From JAZDFP01 sp043801445 (GTDB lineage: Bacteria > Planctomycetota > MHYJ01 > JACQXL01): a DNA stretch of 47,059 bases. The stretch covers positions 1 to 47,059 of the forward strand of contig JAZDMB010000013.1 in assembly GCA_043801445.1 (NCBI GenBank), read 5' to 3'. Shown one piece after another: positions 31,674-40,794 of the stretch; position 1 is the first letter of the stretch; each line of letters begins with the position of its first letter. The position numbers were made by a program, and so were the translations under genes. The notes below the pieces were generated by a model. That model did not search any database. It had not been told where the DNA came from and saw only the letters and a list, made by a program, of their open reading frames with translations.

Positions 31674-32683
31674 AATAATCTTATTTCCTTTAATGATTCT
31701 TTTTGCATTTTAAGGTGTTTGTAAGCTAAAGAAGTGACTTTTCGTCCTCGAGGTGTTTTTTCTATAAAACAACATCGAACCAAATAAGGCTCGTAGACAT
31801 CTTCAATAGTATCTTCTTCTTCACCTATTGAAATAGAAATAGTTTTCAATCCAATCGGGCCACCACCATTGTCAATGATAGTTTGTAAAATCTTACGGTC
31901 TGTCTGAACCAAGCCATAATCATCTATCCCCAACATTACTAACCCCTCAAGGGCAATTTTTTCGTTAATATAATTATTGGATTTAACTTGAGCAACATCA
32001 CGAATTCTCTTTAATATTTGATTAGCAACACGCGGTGTTGAACGACTACGTTGCGCAATTAGTTTCAATGACTCTTCTGAACCATCAACTCCCAATAAGC
32101 GACAAGACCTTTTGATGATTTTTAACAGATCATCTGCGGGGTATAATTCTAGTTTTTCAAAAATACCAAATCGTGAGCGAAAAGCCTCAGTTAGAAGCCC
32201 TTCACGCGTTGTAGCCCCAATCAAAGTAAAAGGTACAATATTAAGTTGAACTACTCTGGCATGAGGTCCTTGGTCAATCATAATATTTAATTTAAAATCC
32301 TCCATGGCTGAATAAAGATATTCAGAAACGACCATAGGAATCCGATGGATTTCATCTATAAAGAGTACGCTTTTACTATCAAGACTTGTAAGAATCCCAG
32401 CTAAATCGGCAGGCTTTTCCAGAGATGGTCCCTGAATAACTTTTATATTAGTTTCGAGTTCCTTAGCTACTAAGTATGCTAATGTTGTTTTACCTAAGCC
32501 TGGTGGGCCTGAAAAAATAATGTGATCTAATGATTCTTGTCGTTTCTTTGCTGCTGTAATATAAATTTTAAGATTATTAACTATTTTAGACTGCCCAACA
32601 AATTCCGAAAAATCAGAAGGTCTTAAAGTTAAATCTAATTTTACATCCTCTTCTGTTTTATTTCTTGAAACAATCCGTTCCAT
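31670..32683 (-). CDS. ruvB: Holliday junction branch migration helicase RuvB
   Basis: 337 residues. An AAA+ motor that drives branch migration with RuvA. Walker A SGPPGLGKTTLA, Walker B VLFIDEIHRIP, sensor 1 IGATTREGLLTEAF and the C-terminal winged helix with GPIGLKTIS and PYLVRCCFIEKTPRGR are all present. The initial RPSDFSEFVGQ is diagnostic. ruvA and ruvC are not adjacent. It is tail to tail with the FtsB-like gene, sharing 4 bases. Confidence 0.97.
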   Translation of the reverse strand: MERIVSRNKTEEDVKLDLTLRPSDFSEFVGQSKIVNNLKIYITAAKKRQESLDHIIFSGPPGLGKTTLAYLVAKELETNIKVIQGPSLEKPADLAGILTSLDSKSVLFIDEIHRIPMVVSEYLYSAMEDFKLNIMIDQGPHARVVQLNIVPFTLIGATTREGLLTEAFRSRFGIFEKLELYPADDLLKIIKRSCRLLGVDGSEESLKLIAQRSRSTPRVANQILKRIRDVAQVKSNNYINEKIALEGLVMLGIDDYGLVQTDRKILQTIIDNGGGPIGLKTISISIGEEEDTIEDVYEPYLVRCCFIEKTPRGRKVTSLAYKHLKMQKESLKEIRLF

Positions 32684-32835
32684 TTTTATCTCTATTTTAT
32701 TATCATACCATTATGGAATACAAATAAAAGGATTATAAATGCCCTATACTACACGGTTAGCATTTAAAGGAATCTAATTTAGAATCAGTGATAACCTCAA
32801 TTATACCACAATCAATATTCTTTGATCTTCGTTAG

Positions 32836-33276
32836 TTATAATACTGCTTTTCCTTCGGTTACCGGACTCTCCTTTTCCTTTAATTCGGAATCTGATTTAT
32901 TTTCCTCAATATTTTCAGCGCCTGGTATAGCACCCAATTGCTCTTTAACTTTTGCTGATTTACCAGTGCGACCTCTAAGATAATAAAGTTTTGCCCGACG
33001 AACTTTACCGCGTTTTTTTATTGTGACATTAACTACAACAGGTGAATGAATCGGAAAAATCCTTTCGACACCTTCTCCATGTACAATCCTTCTAACAGTA
33101 AAAGTCTCATAAATTCCGCTACCTTTTCGCGCAATAACCACTCCATTAAAAATCTGAATTCTCTCTCGATCACCTTCCTTAATCTTTATATGAACATCTA
33201 CTATATTTCCTACGCTAAAATAAGGGATTTTCTTTTTACCCTGTTCTTTTTCAATTTCGGTCATTAAAGTCGTCAT
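32836..33276 (-). CDS. rplS: Ribosomal protein bL19
   Basis: 146 residues from ATG 33276. A longer frame begins at 33297, but AAGGAG lies 8 bases before 33276 inside that extension, so the shorter start is chosen; it also matches L19 (MTTLMTEIEKEQ). The core IFNGVVIARKGSGIYETFTV and GEGVERIFPIHSPVV are family signatures. The C-terminal 30 residues form an acidic extension (ENIEENKSDSELKEKES) longer than in E. coli. It follows trmD, the usual trmD-rplS order. Confidence 0.96.
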   Translation of the reverse strand: MTTLMTEIEKEQGKKKIPYFSVGNIVDVHIKIKEGDRERIQIFNGVVIARKGSGIYETFTVRRIVHGEGVERIFPIHSPVVVNVTIKKRGKVRRAKLYYLRGRTGKSAKVKEQLGAIPGAENIEENKSDSELKEKESPVTEGKAVL

Positions 33277-33328
33277 ATTTACTTTCTCCTTAATCAAACA
33301 TTATTTATTTGTTATAGAATATATAAAG

Positions 33329-34003
33329 TTACTGAATAATTCTGCTTTTCGTATAGGCTTTTTGTTGTAATCTACGCCATTTACTAATCTCCTGGTGATT
33401 ACCTGAAAGTAAAACCTCTGGCACACGACATCCTTTCAAATTACGAGGTCTCGTATATTGTGGATAATCAAATTCATTATTCTTTGAAAATGATTCATTT
33501 TCACAGGATAATTGATTTCCCAAAACACCGGGTATTAATCGAATAATTGTATCCATAACAACCATTGCAGCTAATTCACCACCGCTAAGAATATATTTAC
33601 CTATAGAAATATTGTCATCGAATTTTATTAAGTCAAAAATCCTCTGATCAAAACCCTCGTAATGTCCACAAAGGAAAATTAATCCTGATTTTTTACTTAA
33701 TACTTTTGCTTTTTTTTGGGTAAGTACATCCCCTACAGGCGTTAATATTATCTTATGTAATTTTTTCCTGTCATTATTTTTTAGATACTCAAACCATTTT
33801 ATAATTGGTTCCGCCATCAGAAGCATTCCTGGTCCTCCTCCATAAGGACGGTCATCTGCCTTTTTATGTTTATCTGATGAAAAATCCCTTATATTACATA
33901 GGTTTATATCTACCAATCCTTTTTTCTGTGCCCTTTTGATTATACTTTCCCCTAAAAAACCATCGAACATCCCTGGAAAAAGAGTCAAAACATCAATAAC
34001 CAT
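33329..34003 (-). CDS. trmD: tRNA (guanine-N1)-methyltransferase
   Basis: 224 residues. It methylates G37 of tRNA with SAM through a trefoil-knot fold. DRPYGGGPGMLLMAEP and SIGKYILSGGELAAMVVMD are the SAM and knot motifs, and LTLFPGMFDGFL the N-terminal signature. The protein ends soon after NHQEISKWRR, normal length. Candidate promoter at 34013-34041. Confidence 0.97.
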   Translation of the reverse strand: MVIDVLTLFPGMFDGFLGESIIKRAQKKGLVDINLCNIRDFSSDKHKKADDRPYGGGPGMLLMAEPIIKWFEYLKNNDRKKLHKIILTPVGDVLTQKKAKVLSKKSGLIFLCGHYEGFDQRIFDLIKFDDNISIGKYILSGGELAAMVVMDTIIRLIPGVLGNQLSCENESFSKNNEFDYPQYTRPRNLKGCRVPEVLLSGNHQEISKWRRLQQKAYTKSRIIQ

Positions 34004-34012
34004 AAATATCTA

Positions 34013-34041
34013 TAAATAGTAATTACTATATGTTTTGTCAA
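34013..34041 (-). promoter_or_regulatory. Possible promoter of trmD-rplS
   Basis: Minus strand: TTGACA (34041-34036), 17-bp spacer, TATTTA (34018-34013). The predicted start is about 3 bases from the trmD ATG, so the message would be nearly leaderless. Confidence 0.5.
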
Positions 34042-34093
34042 TAAAATTTCTAGACATTTACCATTTGTTATTATATCATATATATTCAAATAT

Positions 34094-34672
34094 ATGAAAG
34101 TGCAAACTCCATTAAATAATGAAGTGCTAGAAAAACTGCATATTGGTGATAAGGTTTTACTATCTGGGTTGATATATACAGCACGTGATGCAGCTCATCA
34201 GCGAATTTTCGATGAGATTAATAAAGCTAATTTAGAAAAACGTCCTATCAATCTACCATTTGACCTTAAAGGACAAGTAATTTATTACGTAGGACCAACG
34301 CCACCTCGGCCAAGTGAAGCCATCGGCTCAGCCGGTCCTACTACTGCCTATAGAATGGACATTTATACACCGTTATTATTACAATTAGGACTTAAAGCCA
34401 CTATAGCAAAAGGTGAACGTTCACCAGCCGTCCGAGAAGCAATGAAGCAATTCAAGGCAGTATATTTTGTAGCGGTCGGTGGTGCTGGTGCCTTACTAAA
34501 AGAACGCATTCTTGAATCTGATATTATTGCTTATGAAGACTTAGGAGCTGAAGCAATAAGAAAACTTAGAGTTGAATATCTTCCTCTCACCGTCGCTAAT
34601 GATATTTATGGTGGGGATCTATTCCAAAGTGGTGTAAAAAAATACAGTAAACTGCTTCCAGTAACCAACTAA
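34094..34672 (+). CDS. Class I fumarate hydratase beta-like subunit
   Basis: 192 residues, the beta domain of Fe-S fumarase/tartrate dehydratase. VLLSGLIYTARDAAHQRI, GQVIYYVGPTPPRP and GSAGPTTAYRMD are family motifs. In two-subunit class I fumarases the alpha subunit carries the Fe-S cluster and is normally adjacent, but no alpha gene is in this window. Function with a distant alpha subunit is likely. It sits alone on the plus strand between trmD and an ABC ATPase gene. Confidence 0.9.
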   Translation: MKVQTPLNNEVLEKLHIGDKVLLSGLIYTARDAAHQRIFDEINKANLEKRPINLPFDLKGQVIYYVGPTPPRPSEAIGSAGPTTAYRMDIYTPLLLQLGLKATIAKGERSPAVREAMKQFKAVYFVAVGGAGALLKERILESDIIAYEDLGAEAIRKLRVEYLPLTVANDIYGGDLFQSGVKKYSKLLPVTN

Positions 34673-34717
34673 TAATAGTTATTTTATCCCGCGTTATCAC
34701 TACTTCTAAAGTAATTA

Positions 34718-35596
34718 TTATTTATTATTTTGAGATAAATCTTTTTCGGATTCAGTTTTAATCGTTTTTAAAAAAAGAGTTTCTAGTGTTTCTGATGCGG
34801 GATGAATATCTATCAATTCTGCATTATTATCTTTAATTAATTCTTTTATTGATTTCTCTAATACTGGAGTCAATCCCTTCATGCTTATTTCGGAAACATC
34901 TTGCATAGAGACTAATTCTTTCATTAAACCAACTTTCTTTAATTTCCCCAAATGAAGTATTGCAATACGGTCACATATGTTTTCCACATCTGCTAAAAGG
35001 TGACTGGACATAAAGATTGTTTTTCCCTGTTTTTTTAAATCCAATATAATATCCTTAACATTTCGCGAAACTATGGGGTCTAATCCAGTAGTTGGCTCAT
35101 CCAAAAATATAACTTCAGGATCATTAATAAGTGCTTGCGCAAAACCTAATCGGCGTGCCATTCCTTTAGAATATTCTTTAACTGGTCGTTTTTTGGCATT
35201 ATTTAATCCCACTAAATCTATAAGTTCTGAAATTCTCTTTTTCCGTTCTTTTCGTGGTATTTTGAAAATACGACCATAAAAATCTAATGTTTCTTCAGCT
35301 GATAAAAATCTGTATAAATAAGATTCTTCCGGCAAAAAACCAATTCGGCCCTTAACGGCAACATCATTAGACTTTTTACCCAAAACCCATGCATCACCAT
35401 TTGTTGGTGAAATTAACCCTAAAAATATCTTCATCGTTGTAGTTTTACCGGAACCGTTTGGTCCTAAAAAACCAAAGATTTCTCCCCTATTAACTTTAAT
35501 ATTAAGACTATCTAAAGCTTTAATTTTATAACGACTAAAAGATATTTGATAAATCTTAGTTAAGTTTTCCGCTTCGATCACAGCAAATTTATCCAT
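34718..35596 (-). CDS. ABC transporter ATP-binding protein
   Basis: 292 residues. Walker A GPNGSGKTTT, signature YSKGMARRLGFAQ, Walker B VIFLDEPTTGLDP and switch His in SSHLLADVENICD are complete. The C-terminal ~60 residues are an extra regulatory tail as in CcmA/DrrA-type exporters. No permease gene is next to it in the window, so the substrate is unknown; the partner may have moved. The start MDKFAVIEAENLTKIY fits the family. Confidence 0.93.
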   Translation of the reverse strand: MDKFAVIEAENLTKIYQISFSRYKIKALDSLNIKVNRGEIFGFLGPNGSGKTTTMKIFLGLISPTNGDAWVLGKKSNDVAVKGRIGFLPEESYLYRFLSAEETLDFYGRIFKIPRKERKKRISELIDLVGLNNAKKRPVKEYSKGMARRLGFAQALINDPEVIFLDEPTTGLDPIVSRNVKDIILDLKKQGKTIFMSSHLLADVENICDRIAILHLGKLKKVGLMKELVSMQDVSEISMKGLTPVLEKSIKELIKDNNAELIDIHPASETLETLFLKTIKTESEKDLSQNNK

Positions 35597-35660
35597 TTGA
35601 ATATATCCCTTGTTCTACTTCAGATTAAATGTTGTAAAAATTATATTTTCTAAATTATGT

Positions 35661-36689
35661 TTATTTGTTTTCTGGTGGTACAATCGGTGTTGTCCCTGAA
35701 GATGATGGCTGCAACTCAGGTAAAATCTCTAATTTTATCTGTTCCAGTGGTTCGGCTAATTCTATATTATGAGGCGCATCAGAAGTAAAACGAAGCTCCA
35801 GTTGTGGAGCAAAACTTAATGGTGGCTTAAAATTTGTGTTAGTATATAAACTGCCCACATCCACAAAAAGATTTATATGCCGTGTTTTCAACTCTTTAAT
35901 GTCTGAAGCAGGTCCTCTAAATTTTAATACTTTTTCTTGTGGTTTAATTTGGATGGGGTAGTGTGGGAAGTCGGAGGGAATTAATATATTTATTTTAATC
36001 GAATGAACTACTTCGATCATTTCCTCATCAATACGAACTTCTACAATAAACGAATCTTCTGTAATAATTTTAGTGTTTTCTAAAGATTCTATTCGTCCAA
36101 TCTGAGAGAAAAAATTATTACGGTTAGTTACATCTATTTTTCCCATAGGTATTTCGCTATATTTATCTAATATATTCTTAGGACCTCTAACTAATATGTC
36201 AGACGGAATGGCCTTAACAGAAGTAACCCGATATCCCTTAAGTGGTATACCTTGAATCACTTCTTCTGTTTTAATTTTCATGTATTTGGTAAATTCCTTC
36301 ATCAAAACAACTTGTATTTTATTGTCAGGTATTTTAATACGAACACCAGGTTTAGAATTGAAATCTGATTCTGCCAGTTCTACAATAATAGTTTGAGGCT
36401 TATCCATCTGATCATTCGCTATATTTATTTTATGCCTGCATACCAAACCGGTAATATCAGAAGATGACCCACGAGGATATTCAACCCCTATTTTTATATC
36501 CCTGATAGGTTCTCCATCCTTTTCCACGCTGCTAATAATTTGTGCCGGGGTCTCTATAATCAATGGGACATTAATAAAAGCTGATTCTGTATGCGCATAG
36601 TAAATATAGAACCAACTGACAACTGCAAGTATCAATGCCATAACCTTAGTGCCAAAGTTCTGCAAAAATAAGTTACGTATAAAAGACAT
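35661..36689 (-). CDS. YbbR-domain protein (CdaR-like)
   Basis: 342 residues. One membrane anchor (about 12-32) is followed by several YbbR repeats outside the cytoplasm, recognised by pattern and by position next to cdaA. In Bacillus the YbbR protein CdaR regulates the diadenylate cyclase CdaA. The C-terminus is Pro/Ser/Thr-rich. The spacing to cdaA is 2 bases, strongly suggesting co-expression. Ligand unknown. Confidence 0.85.
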   Translation of the reverse strand: MSFIRNLFLQNFGTKVMALILAVVSWFYIYYAHTESAFINVPLIIETPAQIISSVEKDGEPIRDIKIGVEYPRGSSSDITGLVCRHKINIANDQMDKPQTIIVELAESDFNSKPGVRIKIPDNKIQVVLMKEFTKYMKIKTEEVIQGIPLKGYRVTSVKAIPSDILVRGPKNILDKYSEIPMGKIDVTNRNNFFSQIGRIESLENTKIITEDSFIVEVRIDEEMIEVVHSIKINILIPSDFPHYPIQIKPQEKVLKFRGPASDIKELKTRHINLFVDVGSLYTNTNFKPPLSFAPQLELRFTSDAPHNIELAEPLEQIKLEILPELQPSSSGTTPIVPPENK

Positions 36690-36691
36690 AT

Positions 36692-37444
36692 TTATTTATT
36701 ATAATTATCATTAATAGTTTTTATGAGTTTTTCTTTATTCAAATCGCCATGTAATTGTCCATGAATGCAAGCCGATACTTTTCCTGTTTCCTCAGAAACA
36801 ACGATAGTAATAGCATCGCTTTCTTCGGTTAACCCGATAGCCGCACGATGACGTGTGCCTAATGATTTAGAAATATCAGGGTTTTCACTCAAGGGAAACA
36901 AGCATCCGGCTGCAGTAATACGTTCATCTCTAATCACAATTCCTCCATCGTGTAAAGCCGAACCTGGATAAAAAATAGTTTCAATCAATTCTTTAGTTAC
37001 TTCGCTGTCCAATTTAATTCCACCCTCAATATACGGTTTCAATCCTATTTCTTTTTCTAAAGCAATCAATGCTCCTTGTTTTTTTTCAGCAAGATTTATT
37101 GCGGCTGATGCAATTTCATTAACTACTCTTGAGCCGGCCGAAGTAGAAACGAAATTGAAAAGACGGGACTGCCCCACATCTAACAGTACTCTTCTCAACT
37201 CCGGTTGGAAAACGATGATTAATACGATTAATATGGGAAGCAATAATGACTGTAATGCAAAAGGGATATTAGGTAATCCAAGTTTCTTTGCCACGATACC
37301 TACCAATAAAAATGTAATAACCGAGATAAAAATAACCCCTTTAAAAATACCCGCACCTCGAGTGCCTTTCAGACTTAGAAGCAAATAATAGAAAAAAACA
37401 AAAATTATCCCAATTTCAATTATAATTTTAAGCTTATCTGTCAT
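36692..37444 (-). CDS. cdaA: Diadenylate cyclase CdaA
   Basis: 250 residues. Three N-terminal membrane segments (about 8-75), then the DisA-N cyclase domain with LHDGGIVIRDERI and GTRHRAAIGLTEESDA, the DGA-like and RHR catalytic motifs. It makes cyclic di-AMP from two ATP. It overlaps folP by 11 bases and abuts the YbbR gene, the typical folP-cdaA-ybbR neighbourhood. No phosphodiesterase gene is in the window. Confidence 0.95.
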   Translation of the reverse strand: MTDKLKIIIEIGIIFVFFYYLLLSLKGTRGAGIFKGVIFISVITFLLVGIVAKKLGLPNIPFALQSLLLPILIVLIIVFQPELRRVLLDVGQSRLFNFVSTSAGSRVVNEIASAAINLAEKKQGALIALEKEIGLKPYIEGGIKLDSEVTKELIETIFYPGSALHDGGIVIRDERITAAGCLFPLSENPDISKSLGTRHRAAIGLTEESDAITIVVSEETGKVSACIHGQLHGDLNKEKLIKTINDNYNK

Positions 37445-38318
37445 ATTTATTTATGGTTTCAGCAATAGTAATTACCCTTTTCATTTCTTTTATATCGTGA
37501 ATCCTAATAAAGTGAACTCCTTTAAGAACAGCACATGTAACGACAGCTGCCGTTCCTTCTATCCGTTCTTGTGGAGGCAATCCTAATAATTTCCCAATAA
37601 AAGATTTACGTGATGGACCAACCATTATTGCTTGACCTAATTCATGTAATTCTTCTAACCATCCAAGAATCTTATAATTGTCTTCTAATCTTTTACCAAA
37701 TCCTAAGCCTGGGTCAATAATAATTTGCTTTTTATCTATCCCATTTTTAACGGCAAAATTAATTCTTTCCTTGAAATAACTAAATATTTCTGATTTCAAA
37801 TTACTATAAGTGGGATTTATCTGCATCGTTTGAGGTGTTTTTTTTATATGCATTAATATTACAGGAATCTTATAACGAGATACAACAGAAACCATTTTAC
37901 TATCAAAGCCTAACCCGGAAATATCATTAACAATTCGTGCGCCTGCTTTAATCGCTTCATTTGCCACCTCAGACTTATAAGTATCAATGGAAATAAGTAT
38001 ATCCGGTTTAATGCGCACTAAATTCTCAATGATTGGAATAACCCTTTTACATTCCACCCCTGACAACACTGGCTTGCTTCCAGGACGAGTTGATTCTCCT
38101 CCGATATCAATAATGTCGGCACCATTTTCTATCATTTCCAAAGCATGATCAATTGCTTTAGAAAGTCTATAATATTTATTACCATCAGAAAAAGAATCCG
38201 GAGTTACATTTAATATTCCAACGATATAAGTGCGATTCAGTTTTAATTCATTTTGAAGTTTTACTTTATGTGAATTTAAATTAGGCAGTTTGGGTATTCG
38301 AATCGGTCTTAGGTTCAT
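37434..38318 (-). CDS. folP: Dihydropteroate synthase
   Basis: 294 residues, TIM-barrel enzyme of folate synthesis, joining the pterin made by FolK with p-aminobenzoate. GILNVTPDSFSDGN and GADIIDIGGESTRPG are the pterin-binding signatures, and GLGFGKRLEDN follows. The N-terminus (about 30 residues) is longer than usual because ATG 38318 lies inside ftsH by 38 bases; no later in-frame ATG precedes the first motif, so a non-ATG start is possible. Confidence 0.95.
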   Translation of the reverse strand: MNLRPIRIPKLPNLNSHKVKLQNELKLNRTYIVGILNVTPDSFSDGNKYYRLSKAIDHALEMIENGADIIDIGGESTRPGSKPVLSGVECKRVIPIIENLVRIKPDILISIDTYKSEVANEAIKAGARIVNDISGLGFDSKMVSVVSRYKIPVILMHIKKTPQTMQINPTYSNLKSEIFSYFKERINFAVKNGIDKKQIIIDPGLGFGKRLEDNYKILGWLEELHELGQAIMVGPSRKSFIGKLLGLPPQERIEGTAAVVTCAVLKGVHFIRIHDIKEMKRVITIAETINKYDR

Positions 38319-40185
38319 CCTTAGTTTTAACCTCTTTATTTTTCATCGGCTCAATATCAATGCCTTTTACAATATTTTCAATATCCTGAGCATTAAGAAT
38401 TTCATATTTAAGCAATGCTTGTGCTAATCGTTCGCAAACGTTCTGGTTTTGTGTAATCAATTCCTTTGCGCGTTCATAACAAGACAATAAAATACTTTTT
38501 ATTTCCTGATCAATTCCATTAGAAGTAACATCGCTATGAGTTTTAGTCTTGGTAATCTCCCTGCCTAAAAAGAGATGTTCTTCTCCGTCACTATAACTTA
38601 TCGGACCTAATTTTTCACTCATTCCCCATTCGCAGACCATCAGACGAGCTAAACGAGTCGCTTCCTGAATATCTGAACGTGCGCCAGCAGAAATATCACC
38701 ACAGAATATCTCTTCGGAAATCCGACCGCTATATAACACAGTAATATTACCGAGGATATATTTCCTCTGCATATGATATCTGTCTTTTTCTGGTAATCGC
38801 ATAGTCGCCCCCAAATAATTACCCCGTGAAATTATTGTCACTTTATGAACATCCTCTACTTCCGGTAAAAGATAAGCCGCAAGAGCATGTCCTGATTCGT
38901 GATAAGCAGTAATCTTTCTGTCAGATTCATCTATTTCACGACTTCGTTTTTCTCTACCCCATCGGACCTTGTCACGCGCCTCCTCTAATTCTTCCAAGCC
39001 AACCATTTTTTTGTTTCTCATAACGGCTAATAAAGCTGATTCATTGATAATTGCTTCCAAATCCGCACCGGAAAACATCGGTGTAGTCTTAGCCATTATT
39101 GATAAATCCACTTGAGGGTCTAATTTAATCTTACAAGCATGTACCTTCAAGATTGCTTCACGTCCTTTAACATCTGGCAAATCAATTACAATCTGTCTGT
39201 CAAACCTACCCGGTCGAAGTAAAGCTGAATCAAGCACATCTGGTCGATTTGTGGCTGCCACTACAATTACACTACTATCCGTATCAAATCCATCCATCTC
39301 AACTAAAATAGCATTAAGCGTTTGTTCACGTTCATCGTGTCCACCACCAAGTCCGCTTCCACGATGCCTTCCAACCGCATCAATCTCATCCAAAAAAATA
39401 ATACATGGCGACTGTGCTTTAGCAGTATCAAATAAATCACGTGCTCTTGAAGCACCAACTCCAACAAACATCTCCACGAAATCAGAACCGGACATAGTAA
39501 AAAATGGAACATCAGCCTCACCTGCAATGGCTTTCGCCAAAAGTGTTTTACCTGAGCCTGGAGGACCTACTAAAAGAATACCATGCGGCAGTCGTGCGCC
39601 TAATTTCCTGAATTTTGGCGGGTCCTTGAGAAACTCTATTATCTCTTTAACTTCTTCTTTAGCCTCTTCAATTCCTGCCACATCCTTAAAAGTGATCTTT
39701 CTTTTATCTTTTGTAACTAATTTTGCACGGCTTTTACCGAACGAAAGTGGTCCGCCTGGACCACCGATATTTTTTACCTGTCTGACCGCAAAGAACCAGA
39801 TAATTCCAACAATTAAAAGAACCGGTAAAATAGCCATAAATATCTGGGGCCAAAAAGTATCAGCGGAATCAGTGCGAAAATTTTGCGGCTCGACTTGCAC
39901 TCTCAATGCATTCATAGCCTCACGGTTTTCGAGATCTGCTTTGGGTATTTCATCTACAATGCCATAAGATTTATACGGTTCCCCATCTCGGTACTCACCT
40001 TCTAATTTATTGCCTTTGATAAATATACTTTTTATTGTTTTCTTTTCTTTTAATTCCACCTGGAATTGCGCAAAAGTTATGTAATGTCTTTTTTCATTAT
40101 AAGATTTGTAGATATAATAAATCGTAAGAAAAGATAATAAGCTTATTGAGAATATCAAAAAAGTATTTCTTTTCATAAAATTCAT
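38281..40185 (-). CDS. ftsH: ATP-dependent zinc metalloprotease FtsH
   Basis: 634 residues from ATG 40185, chosen because it overlaps the stop of the preceding gene (ATGA), whereas a longer frame begins at 40212. Two membrane segments (about 6-24 and 105-125) flank a periplasmic loop. The AAA core has GPPGSGKTLLA and IIFLDEIDAVGR; the zinc site is HESGHA. It degrades membrane and regulatory proteins. The C-terminal ~25 residues are polar and variable. It overlaps folP. Confidence 0.97.
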   Translation of the reverse strand: MNFMKRNTFLIFSISLLSFLTIYYIYKSYNEKRHYITFAQFQVELKEKKTIKSIFIKGNKLEGEYRDGEPYKSYGIVDEIPKADLENREAMNALRVQVEPQNFRTDSADTFWPQIFMAILPVLLIVGIIWFFAVRQVKNIGGPGGPLSFGKSRAKLVTKDKRKITFKDVAGIEEAKEEVKEIIEFLKDPPKFRKLGARLPHGILLVGPPGSGKTLLAKAIAGEADVPFFTMSGSDFVEMFVGVGASRARDLFDTAKAQSPCIIFLDEIDAVGRHRGSGLGGGHDEREQTLNAILVEMDGFDTDSSVIVVAATNRPDVLDSALLRPGRFDRQIVIDLPDVKGREAILKVHACKIKLDPQVDLSIMAKTTPMFSGADLEAIINESALLAVMRNKKMVGLEELEEARDKVRWGREKRSREIDESDRKITAYHESGHALAAYLLPEVEDVHKVTIISRGNYLGATMRLPEKDRYHMQRKYILGNITVLYSGRISEEIFCGDISAGARSDIQEATRLARLMVCEWGMSEKLGPISYSDGEEHLFLGREITKTKTHSDVTSNGIDQEIKSILLSCYERAKELITQNQNVCERLAQALLKYEILNAQDIENIVKGIDIEPMKNKEVKTKDEPKTDSNTQTA

Positions 40186-40688
40186 AGGTTTTCCAACAAA
40201 GAAACAACCCAACGGCTTATTTGTTCAAAAGTATTTTGTCGACCGCGATATTCAGCATCCGAAAAAGTTTCATTAGAACCCCTTAGAAACTCACTTTGCA
40301 CTGTCTGATTTTTAGTAATAATAATATTTCCTGTTTTTTGGTCTTTTATAGATACTTTTATCGTAATCTTGGAAGCAGCCACAACAACTTGGTCTTGAGT
40401 ATCCTCTACAATAACCGGCTTATAATAATCCAAAATTTCTCCAACGATAACAATATCAGCCTCTTCTGGACGACTGACTAATCTAAATGGCGTTCGCGCT
40501 TTAACTTCCCGACCAACAAGATTAGTCAATTCAAACTCCAATTCACGCCAAGTTGTCTTATTGTCAAAAATAGGGATCGCTACATTTGTTATATCATTAG
40601 GACGCAGACTACTTTGATAACCACAACCTGCAACACAAAAAAGTATCAGCCAAAAAATATTACGTAATATAGAAATAATAAACTTCAT
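40182..40688 (-). CDS. lptE: LptE-like outer-membrane LPS assembly lipoprotein
   Basis: 168 residues. A signal peptide ends at the lipobox VAGCGYQ (Cys21-22), the usual LptE start. The domain NVAIPIFDNKTTWRELEFEL followed by beta strands fits LptB-associated LptE-type proteins. LptE plugs LptD to insert lipopolysaccharide. Presence supports an outer membrane. It is upstream of ftsH with an ATGA overlap. Confidence 0.82.
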   Translation of the reverse strand: MKFIISILRNIFWLILFCVAGCGYQSSLRPNDITNVAIPIFDNKTTWRELEFELTNLVGREVKARTPFRLVSRPEEADIVIVGEILDYYKPVIVEDTQDQVVVAASKITIKVSIKDQKTGNIIITKNQTVQSEFLRGSNETFSDAEYRGRQNTFEQISRWVVSLLENL

Positions 40689-40794
40689 TATACTATCCTA
40701 TACGGAAAATAAAATTAGTAATTGCGACTCTGCGAATTATATTTTTCAAAACACAAACAATAAAGAATTTATTCAATCTACTTTAATTATGATT

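Noticed and set aside
33277..33297. Longer start of rplS
   Set aside because: Its codons contain the AAGGAG ribosome site of the internal ATG at 33276.
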